A stretch of 64,000 nucleotides of DNA. Source: Epichloe hybrida (taxonomy: Eukaryota; Ascomycota; Sordariomycetes; Hypocreales; Clavicipitaceae). The notes beneath the pieces were generated by a model that saw only the letters and a program-made list of their open reading frames with translations, had not been told where the DNA came from and did no database searches. The stretch covers positions 930,001-994,000 of the forward strand of contig JAFEKR010000022.1 of assembly GCA_019022495.1 (NCBI GenBank), given 5' to 3'. The translations under genes were made by a program, and so were the position numbers. This document shows positions 48,061 to 59,500 of the stretch, piece after piece; within the stretch, counting starts at the first letter, position 1, and each line of letters begins with the position of its first letter.

Positions 48061-51000
48061 TATATAATAAATAATTATAATAAATCATAGAAAATAGATA
48101 TAAGAATAAAAAGACCCTTAATATATTAATAAAAAATCATTTTTTAAAATAGATATAAAAGAATATTACTAAGATATTATATATTTAAAATAAGCTTACT
48201 TTTCTAAATAAGCTAAAACTTAATAGATTTTTAAATAAATAACTAAATTATATATAAAAATAAGAATACTATAATTAGATTATTTAAAAAATCTACTATA
48301 TAATGAATTTATATAATACCCCACTTATATTTTTCCCTAACAATACATTGTATTATATGTATTGTATTGTATTGTATTGTATTTTTAATACAATACAATA
48401 CACAATACAATACATAGGGCAATACAATACAATACAATACATCGAAGGGCTAAAAAATACAATACAATACAATACAACAATGCTCTGCTCCCCTGTAAAT
48501 AACTTATAGTAAAGCTTATAGTAACCTAGTATAAGCTAGAGACTATTTAAGTGCTATAAATATAGTAGCCCTAGACATAGTTTAAATAGATATAATATAG
48601 CAGACTACTTAATTTATAAAAGTAATAAGTATACTACTAAGAAGCATAAGGATAGTAGTAATAAAACCTTAGACCTAAATAAGATTCTAATTAGTTTAGC
48701 TTAGGCTTAGGATAATAGTCTTACTATAAAAAAACCTATAGATAAGAGAATAAGAATATAGGTATCCTTATAGTAAGATAACTGCTAGTTAGTAGTGCTA
48801 GTGCTATTTAATATAGGCGCGGAATATTTAATAATCCACCCTAAATTATTATTAAAATAGAATTAGAAGAACGTAGAAAAAACAGAGATAATACTAGAAA
48901 GCATAAGTAAGGATAAGATCCTGCACTAGGGAATCCTATGTAAACTAGTTAAGGTAAAAGATAGCATAGGCTATATAAAGGTTTACTAAGTTAGCTACTA
49001 CGTTACTAATATAGGAGAGGAAATACTCCTAGGGATAGACTAGACCCTAAAATATAAACCTATAGTAATAGACTAGAAGTAGGGTTTCTAGAGGTTTTTA
49101 ATAACCTAGGATTATATTGCTTTTACTATAAGTAAGTAATAACTTTATAAGGTAGTAAAGCAGTCTTCCGTTACGCTGTTACTAGTATTGCTAAAGATTA
49201 AGGTAGTTAACCTAAAGGTAATAAAAGAAGATACTAATAAAAATTTACTAATAAGCAACGCAATAAGCAACAACCTAAGTTATAGCGTAGTTATAGTAAT
49301 AGTAGTAAAATATACCTATATATTAAAGAAGAAAAAACTAAGAAGTGTAATAGCGCTCTAGGTAGTGTTTTACGAAGAATTAGTAGTGCCTACGTAAGAG
49401 ATAAATAGTAATATACCCTTGCAGTAAATTCTAGAAGAGTACACGGAATTCGTAAATGTGTTTTTAAAGGAGCTAGCTAGTAAGCTCCTAGAATTAGGTG
49501 GTTACACTTATGTAATTAAATTAGAAGAGGGAAAATAACTACCCTAGGGACCTATATATAACCTAGCTAAGAAAGAGCTAGAAGTACTTAGGGAGTACCT
49601 AGCAAGTGCGTAAGAAAAAGGGTGAATTAAAAGATTAATAAGCCTAGTAGGAGCCCTGATTTTATTTATTCTAAAAAAATTAGGGAAATTGAGGCTTTAT
49701 GTGGATTATAGGGGGCTTAATAGGATTACTATTAAAAATAGGGCCCCTTTGCTACTAATCTCTAAAATCCTTAATTAATTAGCAGGTGTAAAGATTTTTA
49801 TATTACTAGATCTTCGAGAGGCATACCACTAGCTATATATTCGCAAGGGCAATAAGTGGAAGATAGTATTCTATTACTACTATAGGCACTTTAAATATCT
49901 TATAATGCCGTTTAGGTTAGTGAATACGCTAGCCACTTTTTAGGAATATATTAACAATACTCTTAAGGGGCTTATAGATAAATTCTATATTATTTACCTT
50001 AATAATACCCTAATATATAGTAGTGACCCTATAAGATACATAGAGTATGTTAAAAGAGTGCTAGGGCGACTTTAGGATGCTAACCTTTACATTAACCTTA
50101 AAAAGTACTAATTTTTAGTTATAAAGGTAAAGTTCCTAGGTTTTATTATATCTAAGAAAGGCATTAAGATAGAACTATTATAGGTTAAAGCTATTATAAC
50201 CTAGCTAATACCTAGTAATATGTTTAATATTTAATTATTCCTTAGGTTTATAAGGTTTTACTAATATTTTATAAAATAGTATAGTAAGGTAGTAGTCCTG
50301 CTAATAAACTATCTAAAGGGTGTTTAACTAGTGGAGTTTAAGCTAAAGCCTAGTAAACTTATAGTGTTTAGAGAACTCTAAAAGAAGTTCTAGGAGGCAC
50401 TAATCTTAGTATACTTTAACTTACTTTATTTGCTAAGAGTAAAGATAGATATATTTAGTTATATAATTAGAGCTATACTTATAATATTAGTGCTAGGTAG
50501 CTGGCACCTAGTGGTGTATTTTTTAAGGAAGTTAACTAATATTAAACTTTGCTACTTAACCCTAGACGCTAAGTTATTAGTAATTTAAGAGGTGTTTTAA
50601 GCCTAGAGATATTATCTTATGTATTTAACTTATTAGATTATAGTTATTATAGACTATCTAAATTACAAGTACCTAGCTATAAAGCTAAAGCTATCTAGTA
50701 AGTAAGTAATAGCGTTAGATAAGCTTTATTTGTTTAATTTTAGGATTAAATATTATATAAGTAAGCTAAACCCTACTAATACCTTATTAAGAAGAGTAAA
50801 TTATATTAGTAAGGAGCGTAGGGTAAAGGCTATATCCTTATAGCTACCTAACTTCTTAGCTAAGTTTTTAAATACTAAGTAGTAAGGGCACTATATATGT
50901 AATAGTGTAGTTATAGGCCCTAAGGTTATATTACTTAGCGTAATTAATAGTTTATTACAAGAACACTATAAGGGCTATTTAAGCCTCTAGGGTTTTAAGA

Positions 51001-54000
51001 AAATATAACTTTATTATATTATTAAGGAACCTAATAGTCCTATAAAGCCTATAAGTAGTACGCTAACTAGGTTTACTTATTATAAGTAGTAAGGTTATAC
51101 CTTATCTATGTTTTCTAATGTTTCTATAAGTCTAGCAAGCCTATAGGTTAGGAGTCTAGCTAGGTTAGTAGTTAGTAAGTAGCATAAGCGCCCCCTTAAA
51201 ACACTGCTTAGCTATAATTTATTTATAAGTCTAAAAGTATACTATAAGCTAGCTACTTATAGTAGTATTATAGTAAGAATATAGGTAGTCTAGTAAATCT
51301 CTTCTAAGTTTACACGTAATACTTATCCTATATATATAGAATTAAAGACTTTAATTTAAGTTATATTATTTTAAGTATAGTAAGGTAATAACTTTACTAT
51401 AGGTTAGAGGAAGCTGCTTAAGAGCGGTAACCTAAAGGTGTTATAGATATAGTCTATTAGGCCCTCTAAGCTATTAATGTTTAAGAATAGAGTTTTTATT
51501 CTAGTTAGTATAAGAAAGGAAGTTATATTACTTACCTATAACAACCTAGTAGTGGGCTACTAGGGAGTTAGCAGGACCCTCTGTTAGATTATAAGTTAGT
51601 ATTACTAGCTAATAATAAAGAAAGATACTAAGTTATATATATAAACTTACATAAGCTACTAGACTTTAAAGCTAAGGCACCACAAACCTTATAGCAAGCT
51701 AGCTACACTACTAGTGCCTAATTAGCCTTTTTAAGAATTATTAATAGACTTTATTATAGGGCTACTACCTATAAAAGACGTAAACTAGACCTATAATATA
51801 ATCTTAGTTATTATAAACTATTTTATAAAGTATAGTATTTACATCCCTATTTTAACGCGTATAACTAGCAATAGGTTAGCTACTATATTCTTAAAGTATG
51901 TTTTTAGGGATTATAGCGCTCTAGAGGGCATTATTATAGACTAGGGTTTAACTTTTACTAGCAGGTTTTAAATAACCTTTTACTACCTTATTATAACTAA
52001 GTAGTAACTAAGCACTATGTTTTACCTGTAAATAGATAGTTAGATAGAATGTCTAAACTAAGTTTTAGAGTATTATTTAAGAGCCTTTACTTGCTTTAAC
52101 TAAACTAATTAGGCTAATAATCTTTTAATAGTATAGTTTATATATAATATAAGCATCTATTTAACTTATAGCTACACCCTAGCTAAGGCGCTACAAGGCT
52201 ATAACCCTAGGGGACTATAGTAAGTAATTACAGATATTCCTATAGTAAATAACTAGGTAGAAACTTATGCTATTACACTAAGGGATAGACATATAGTAAT
52301 TAAGCAGCTTCTAAGTAACTTATAGGTCTAGTACATAAAGTACTATAATAAGAAGTAAACCCTAATAAAGTTTAATATAGGTAACTATATTTTATTATCT
52401 ATAAAGAATATTAACTTATAGTAACCTAGTAGGAAGCTAAGTATAAAGTACCTAGGCCCTTATAAAATTAAAAAGGTAATTAGTACCTATAGACTTATAT
52501 ATTAATTAAGGCTACTACATAGAACGCGTTTATATAATATTTTTAACGTTACTAACCTCAAACTATTTATAAGGGACCTATCTAGCATAAAAGATATATC
52601 CTTGCTACAAGATAATATTATAGATAATAAGCAGGAGTTTAAAGTTAAAAGAATTATATTATATTATTATAATAGGAAATATTAGAAATACCTAGTTAAA
52701 TAGAAGGGCTATAATGCTTTAGAAAATTCTTAGGTAAAGAAAAGAGATTTTATTATAATAGATATTATTAAGGATTACAAGCAGTAACTAAGCAGCTAGT
52801 TCGCGGATATAGAGGTGTATTTAATAGTTTTTAAATAGTAGTAGTAATATATAAAAAAATTCTAGATAATTTCTTAGATAACCTAACTTATAGCTACTTT
52901 ACACTAATTACTCTATTAATACATTACCTACTAGGCCCTTAGTAATCTTACTAGTAATAATAGGGGCAAAGGATTCATCCTTATTATTAGAAGAATCCCC
53001 CTCTTTATATATATACATATAAAGCTTGCTAAGGAGGTCTAGTAGCCTAATATAAGTAGGAAGCATAGATATATTAGTAGTAAGCTACTAGTAAGTTAGT
53101 AAAGCTATAAGCTAGAGTATAGGAAGTATATATAGATAGAAGATTCTATATAATAAAATATAAACTATTAGAAATATTAATCTAGACTTCTAGATTAATA
53201 GTATTATTAAGTAGTAATATAGTAACTTATTTATTAGTATTAGCCTTATATATAACTTCCACTATAAGCTACGCTTACCTTACCTACCTATGCTTATTAG
53301 TATTTTTAGTGGTTAGAAGTATATTATAAAGTTTATATTTTACATATATTAGACACTAGTAGTATATTAGTAGTAACTAAGTTATAGAAATAAGAGATAT
53401 AGATATTATTAAGAAAGTATAGATTATTATTAGGATTACTATAAGTATTAATATACTTAAAGAGCATATAGTATAACTAGGTAAACTAAGTAGTATACTA
53501 GTAGTATATTAGTATATATATTAGTAGTAGGAAAAGAAGAATAAACCCTAGTATAATCCTTATTATTATATGTATAATAAGCGTATTTTATTAAGTTATT
53601 TATATAAGTTAGGAGTAATATATAGTAAGATAGTAATAAAGTTATACTTAGAGAATTAGTATATTAGGTTAGGATAGATTTACCCTTAATAATATATTAT
53701 AGCTTCACACTATTACTATCTTTAGGTATAATAGCTTATATTATAACTTACTATATATAGTAAATATAAGGAATTTTTATTCTACTAGCACTACTAGCTA
53801 TAAGTTAGTAGGGTAGGCACTAGGGGGACCTAGATATTATACTTATATAGAAATTTTAGAAGCTAAATATTTCTTACTAGGAGACTTTAAAGGGGATATT
53901 ATAGGAGTCTTTAAAATAAAAGGAGATAGTAGTAGTAAAGTAGTTACTTATATTAAAGATATTATTAACTACTAGTAAGTTAGTAGTAATATACTATAAG

Positions 54001-54645
54001 AAACTTATAGGTAAAAGGTAAGCTACTAATATTTTAGTATTTAAGAGAATTTAGATATTTTAGATAAGGATAGATATAGATAATAAAGTAATACTATAGG
54101 ATATTAGTAATTACTATAAGAGAAGCTATAAAGCTACTAGCTTATAGGTAAGGGTAACTTATAATACTAAGGGAGAATATAAAGGGAAGAAAAGTATATA
54201 GAAGCAAGGGGAAGTAGGCCTCTTTTATATTAGCCCTAGACCCCTAAGTAATCTATATGCTATATATAGCTAATCTAGGAATTATAATATTTATAGTTAT
54301 AGTTACTACTAGTAAATACGCACGCTAGCTATAAACTCCTAGTAAGATTAATATAATATCCCTAATATTAGATAAGAAGTTATTTGTTTTAAATAGCATA
54401 TATTACCCTAACTATTTAACCTAATTACAAAACTTAATATAAGTAGTTTGCTTACTTAGCGCTAATAACTTGTTAGATAGAGGTATACATATTAGAGGTA
54501 ATAAAGTAGTAAGTATATAGCTATCTATAATCTAGATATTATAAGGAAGACACCGAAAGATATTACTATAGGTTATGCGTAGTAAACACATACTAGCTAA
54601 GTAGCTCTTTATAATTAAGGATAATTATATATTAAGGGGGTAGTA

Positions 54646-54912
54646 TGTTAGGAGCATAGAGGCTAGGGAGTTGCGGATAGGATAGTTATATAACGGAGCC
54701 CTTAGGTAAGCCTTAGCCTATGTAAATAACTAAGTAGCCGCTAGATAGCTATATATATATAGTAGGGTATTTAGATAAGGACTACCTATAAGAGATATAG
54801 GAGGTTAGAGTTTAAGACCTTTATGTACCTACCCCTAAGTAGTAGCTCTCTAGCTACGACTAAGAACCTTAGCCTTCACTCCGTTTATATCTCCCCGAAC
54901 ACAGTCGTGACA
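54646..54912 (+). repeat. Gypsy LTR 3
   Basis: 267 bp. The last 60 bp are hardly RIP-mutated and show the original terminus ..CAGTCGTGACA, followed by the target duplicate AGAGG. Confidence 0.92.
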
Positions 54913-57900
54913 AGAGGGTACGCTATCTATAGAAGCCTTATATTAGAGCTTTTATCCTTATTATCCTTAACTAGCTGCCCGAGGTCCCAAATCGAACGAG
55001 ACTCGCAGGACACGCATTGGACTTCTCTTAGTACACCAAGCTAAGGCGAATTAGCAGCGGACCAGGCCCGGAACAGAGGCGAACATAACTCACAGATAGA
55101 CCCTTTTCCATCACCCGCGCGTATTACTTCTTAGTCATAGACTTCCTTAGGAAGTCCTTGTACTTATAGGATTCCTAGGCGGATTAGAGCTAGACAAGCA
55201 GTGACACCAGAGTACTTATAGCTTCTAGCGCTATCATGCTAGATTTATTCCAAATCTGCAGCAAACATTAGTAAATAACCTAACCCTAGCCTAGGATAGC
55301 CTTAAATAGCTAGAAAGAAAAGAAAAACCTATAGGAAGTTTAATATAAAGAGAAGAAAGAGACTAGGACCCTAGGGGAGGGAGAGCTCTCTTTTATACCT
55401 ATAGAGAAGGGGGGGGGGGATAATTTAGATAACTTACTTAAAAATAAAGTATAATGTAATTAACAAATCTAATAACATATAAGCGATCTTATCCTAGGAC
55501 TATACTAGTCTAGGGCTATAACTACCCTCCCCCTATACTAATTAAACAAAACCAGGTGCTTAGACTTTACTAGATATATAAGGCAGAGGCAGGCTAGAGA
55601 TAGCTAAAAAGTAGGGCTATAGAAGAGTTAGCATAAAAGTGAACAAGAAGTGAATTAATGCTATAAATCCAGATTTACTTTACCCTAGCCTAAAGTAGAG
55701 AGACTTAGGATAGATGTGTTATTACACTAGAATAAGACTAGAAGGGGCTTATTCTATATATTTTTCCTTTCTTTTTTCTTTTTAATAGGATAAGGCTAGT
55801 GTAAGCTAGTAATAAACACCTATAATAGGAAACACACCAAGCAGCGCAGACCCGTCACAGGGCCGGCGCCAGCCTGTACACAGACGTAAGGGGGTTTTTC
55901 TTCCTAGTATAGGGTTTTCCCTTTTAACTTAGTAGTAGGAGTACTAGTAATAGCCATCTATAGAGCTAGCTAGCGTAAATAATATATCCTTAACTAGCTC
56001 TTTAAGGCATTATTTTTTAACTTCTTTTATAGTTAATAATAGGCCTCTTTCTTAAGCATAGAAAATAGACTTATCAAAGGTAACGTAGCTTAACAAGAAC
56101 TAGCAGCTCCTCTTTATCGTTAGTACCTAAATCAGGTATTACATAGAGGAAACGTATCTAGCAAGGTATCTAATGTAAGCTCTCTAAGTGAGCTTTAGTC
56201 TTGCCTTACGAAGCTTACTTTGCGTTATTACGAATACTTTATATCTAAAAGCTTATAGATAAGTTATTAAAGCTTCCGGCTCTTCTAGTAAGTAACTCCA
56301 TTAAAGCTTGTTATCTCTTAACTACCTATTTAATACTTGTTAAGGTAATTACTAATTAAGTAGCTTTTAAGGCGTGTAATTTAAGATATAAATAGCTACT
56401 TCAGTAGCTACAGGCTAGAGGTCTTCTAGGAAGCCTAATTATGTTATAAGAGTTATTATAACCCTTATTATCACCCCCCTAGACTGTTTAGCGTGCCTAT
56501 TTTAATATAGGTAAGCTAGGCTAGACTTTCTAATAATAATACCTTTGTTTATAACCTTCTCTTCTTATTTTTTAGTCTAGAAGGTAGTCTTACTATTAGT
56601 TATTATAACTATAATGTAAATGCCATACACTCTCGTGTATAAAGCTTCTAACTAATTAAAGTAAAGCGTGATATTAGTCTTTAATAGGATTATAAAGATA
56701 TAATATAGTCCTATTGCTCTATAAGTAAAAAGAGTAATATATTAGTCTTTATTATACCCTAATAATTAAGTAAAGAGGTTAAAAGAGATTACTTAAAGCA
56801 GCCCTAAAGGTAAAGATCCCGTCTAAGGGACTTATAATATTTGCCTTTATACTTTAGAGGTTTAGTAAACCTTATATTTACTTATACTCCTTTTCTTTAA
56901 TTAAATTTAAAGCTTCTAAAGCACTTAATCTATTACATCCTTACCTGGATATACTAATCTAGCGTGCTATAGATCTGCAGGCGTTATTATAGCTATCTTC
57001 AGGTCTCGCAAATCTCCCTTAATAATAAAAGCTTCTAATAGGCTTAAGCCCTCTATACATAGCTACGTACTAATAACCTAAGTTTAAAATATCTCTTAAT
57101 TACCTCTCACTAGGTCTATTACCCTTCTAGTAAGATTATCCTACCTTAGTCTCTTTTATATAAGTAGCTAAAGAGATATAAGGTTTATAAAGAATATTAG
57201 CTAATACTAGGCGTTTAATAAGGTAAGGGTCTAGCTATCTATTAAGACAATCCAAGCTATGCTAACGCCATAAGTATTTATAACACCATAACCTACTTAA
57301 ATTCCAGGCTGCTTACTATAATTAAGGTCTATAAACTAGCGTTTATTATTAAAGATATAGATTAAGGTTCCGCTATTAAGTATAACTCGCGATTTATCCT
57401 AGGTAAGAAAAGCCTCTGTAAACTCTCCTATAGTAGTAAATATAGTATTATCTTCTTTAGGTTCCTTTATGCTATTATTCTTTAACTAAGCGTTATATAC
57501 CTTTTTTACATTATTAGGTTAATAATTTATTACTTCTTTTACCTTCTTTAACAGCTCTTTATTAATCTTCTAGTCTTTTATTAGGTAGAGAGCCTTATAA
57601 ACCTTCTACAAGTCTTTTAACTTCTTTATCTTATGCTTCTTATAATAAATATAGTTATTTTTCTTTACCTTCTCTTTTTTAGCTTTATTCTTTGTTTTAC
57701 TATTTAGAGTTAGTTTTACTCTAAAAGAGTTATTAGCCTTTACTTAAGACTTTCCTTAGGCTTTAATTAGGTGCCTAATTCTACTTATAATACTATAGAA
57801 ATCTAGGACCTTTCCCTTACTCTTTGTAGTATAAATTAATAAGTTAACCTAAGCTAAGATAGCAGGGAATTAAGCCCTAATAGCGTTATTAATTATTTCT

Positions 57901-58853
57901 ATAGGTAAGTTACCCTTAGAGATAAGGCAGTCTACTTAGAAGTATCTCTTATAACTAATTAAAGCATCTATAAGCTATTTATTAATATTTACTCTTATAA
58001 GATTCTGCTTAATAGTCTTATTAAAATTAATTTTAGTATAATACTTAATAGTCTTACTTAAAGGTATTATATTCCTTTAAAGCTCCTTAATCTTATTATA
58101 AAGAGATATATACCTTAAGGTTATTTACTTATATTTAGACCTAAGGGTCCCTGTAAACCACGTATAATACTCTTATAAGGCCTTTATAAGGCTCTAGAAT
58201 TAACTATTAAAGACCTAATAATAACCACTAAGAATAGTAAACTAGGCACTATCTTTAGTATTATTAGGTTATTAAGGGTACTAAAAATAACTCTCTTTAG
58301 TTACCTTAATATCTTTAGGCAAGCTTTCCTTAGGTTTTAGTAGGCTCTTAGTTATAGCTCTAGTGCTATAAGAGTGTGTTTAAACTCCTAAGGTCTCTAA
58401 TATAAATAATTAACTCTATATAGCTTTTACTACCTTTCTCTTTACTAGAGTTCTATTTCCTATAAGGATTAGAGGCTTAGGAGAGTAGTCTAGCTATATC
58501 TTTAAATTAGGATTAATAAAGACCTAGATTCTATCTTTAATAGCTCTTGCCTTAACTATTTTATACTATAGGTCCTAATAGTAGGGCTCCTATAGCTTAA
58601 TAGCTAGCTTATTACTTTTTAAAGATTCCTTAGCTATTATAAGATATCCTATAATGTTATTATTAAACTAGTAAAGGTGGTATTAATCCTAGTGTGCTAG
58701 GGTTGCTTAATTATAATATTAATAAATTAGGCCTCTCTTTTACTAGGTATATACTAATTTATTTAAAGATTAAATAATTAGTTAATTTAAAGAGAAGAGT
58801 ACTAATTTAGAAGAAAAGGTATAATAATCATAAACACTACGTAATTACTACTA
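54913..58853 (-). mobile_element. Right internal part of the Copia element (gag/integrase side)
   Basis: Resumes after the second AGAGG. Minus-strand coding is expected here, with gag next to the right LTR, but stops are so frequent that no domain could be placed with confidence. A possible pre-integrase zinc region is seen near 57240-57300. Two patches (about 54870-55260 and 55840-55890) keep near-host GC content. Confidence 0.6.
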
Positions 58854-59086
58854 TATTAGACCGCAAAGCTAGGGTTTAATTTAACTACCTCTATTAAGTT
58901 ATCTAATCCTATAAGAGGGTACGGACTATAGTTTAAATAACTAAGTACCTATACTATAGGGTGTGTAATCTACCTATATAAACTATACTATATATCTACT
59001 AAAGGTCCGGAAAAGTAACTAGTTAGGTAGGTCCTAGTGTCCAAGTTGCCTGCATGCGGTTGAGCGCTTGCGGCGGGATTCCAACA
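58854..59086 (-). repeat. Copia 5' LTR (right copy)
   Basis: 233 bp, ending TCCAACA, followed directly by the target duplicate CTTTC. Its inner end reads TATTAGA in place of TGTTGGA. RIP density falls off across it towards host DNA. Confidence 0.92.
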
Positions 59087-59130
59087 CTTTCCGGTTTCCG
59101 CCCTGGGGGGGTGACGAACGCCCGTTCGAC

Positions 59131-59491
59131 GGACATCTAAACACGCATATGTCAAAAATTAAACACGCATATGCCGTTAGTCCTAATCGGGATAGATAGT
59201 ACACCCACCTGTTTTTAGTGTGGCTCGCGTCCAATCTTCGTAGCTATTATAGTAAGGTAAAATTATATAGCTAGTATTATTATTAGAGATACTAAGGATA
59301 TAATACGCTTGTGTAAAAGGTTGAATTTAACGTTGAATTTGACGTTGAAGGTGATAATAATTAATGATAACTAAGAAGCTAAGAAGGGGAGAAGGAGAGG
59401 AATCTATGTAGGTCAGAAGGTGGGCGAAAAGCGGGAAAAGTGGGGCGGCATATGCGTGTTCAATTTTTGACATATGCGTGTTTAGAGGTCC
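59131..59491. mobile_element. Mutator-like MITE, 361 bp
   Basis: 46-bp terminal inverted repeats (59131-59176 and 59446-59491), starting GGAC, with only two differences. Each holds two ACACGCATATG motifs. Flanked by a 9-bp direct duplication CCGTTCGAC (59122-59130 and 59492-59500). A 9-bp duplication with long TIRs is typical of Mutator-like elements. No coding capacity. It sits 36 bp from the Copia target site. Confidence 0.9.
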
Positions 59492-59500
59492 CCGTTCGAC

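Larger units (their letters stand above)
46466..48487. mobile_element. Non-autonomous hAT-type DNA transposon, 2022 bp
   Basis: Terminal inverted repeats CAGAGCATTG (46466-46475) and CAATGCTCTG (48478-48487). Exact 8-bp target duplicates CTCCCCTG at 46458-46465 and 48488-48495. The matching empty site is visible in unit 1 near 39440-39447 (CTCCCCTA after RIP). An 8-bp duplication with CAG-starting termini is the hAT pattern. Subterminal arrays of CAATA/TATTG pentamers occur at both ends and form hairpins. No transposase frame is seen: it is non-autonomous, or its coding part has decayed. The CpA-rich ends are not converted to TpA, unlike the Gypsy host. Confidence 0.85.
45407..54645 (+). mobile_element. 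Gypsy internal region, unit 2 (chromodomain present, hAT inside)
   Basis: Same order as unit 1: gag, then interrupted by the hAT element at 46466-48487, zinc knuckle near 48550-48600, RT at about 49620-50170 and integrase near 51740-52000. At 52630-52745 a chromodomain relic follows the integrase (EFKVKRIILYYYNRKY, KYLVK, KGYNALENS). Stops occupy the two expected Trp positions. A C-terminal chromodomain places it among chromoviruses (Tf1/MAGGY-like). RIP has ended its coding capacity. Confidence 0.85.
38126..54912 (+). mobile_element. Gypsy-type chromovirus, head-to-tail dimer, RIP-degraded
   Basis: Three 267-bp LTRs (38126, 45140, 54646) separate two internal regions in the same orientation. 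Only one pair of target duplicates, AGAGG (38121-38125 and 54913-54917), flanks the whole, so this is one insertion that became a dimer. Each LTR starts TGTTAG-like and ends TGACA-like (least mutated in the right copy). Purine tracts (AAGGGGGTAG-type) precede the second and third LTRs. The dimer is inserted in the Copia element. Confidence 0.9.
35847..59086 (-). mobile_element. Copia-type LTR retrotransposon, RIP-degraded, carrying nested insertions
   Basis: Outermost layer of the nest. Identical-length LTRs (233 bp) at both ends begin TGTTGGA and end TCCAACA (the inner ends are RIP-altered), with the 5-bp duplication CTTTC at 35842-35846 and 59087-59091. Pol lies on the minus strand next to the left LTR. 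The N-terminal RT relic at 37646-37945 includes PPPLAYYNYL and KKVSRTNIPLYIK. The RT active site near 37205-37260 reads FYVDNLIALF, with the second Asp of YVDD changed to Asn. LREL..FLGIKIIR follows. A purine tract (revcomp AGGGGGATA, near 36080-36089) precedes the 3' LTR. Gag and integrase relics should lie in 55000-58850 but are too mutated to place. The interior is split at 38125/54913. Dead element. Confidence 0.88.

Noticed and set aside
46466..48487. CRISPR-like look of the pentamer and 97-bp repeats
   Set aside because: Repeats are contiguous without unique spacers, and the host is a eukaryote.
48303..48509. 68-aa frame at the right end of the hAT element
   Set aside because: Translation of the pentamer repeat, not a gene.
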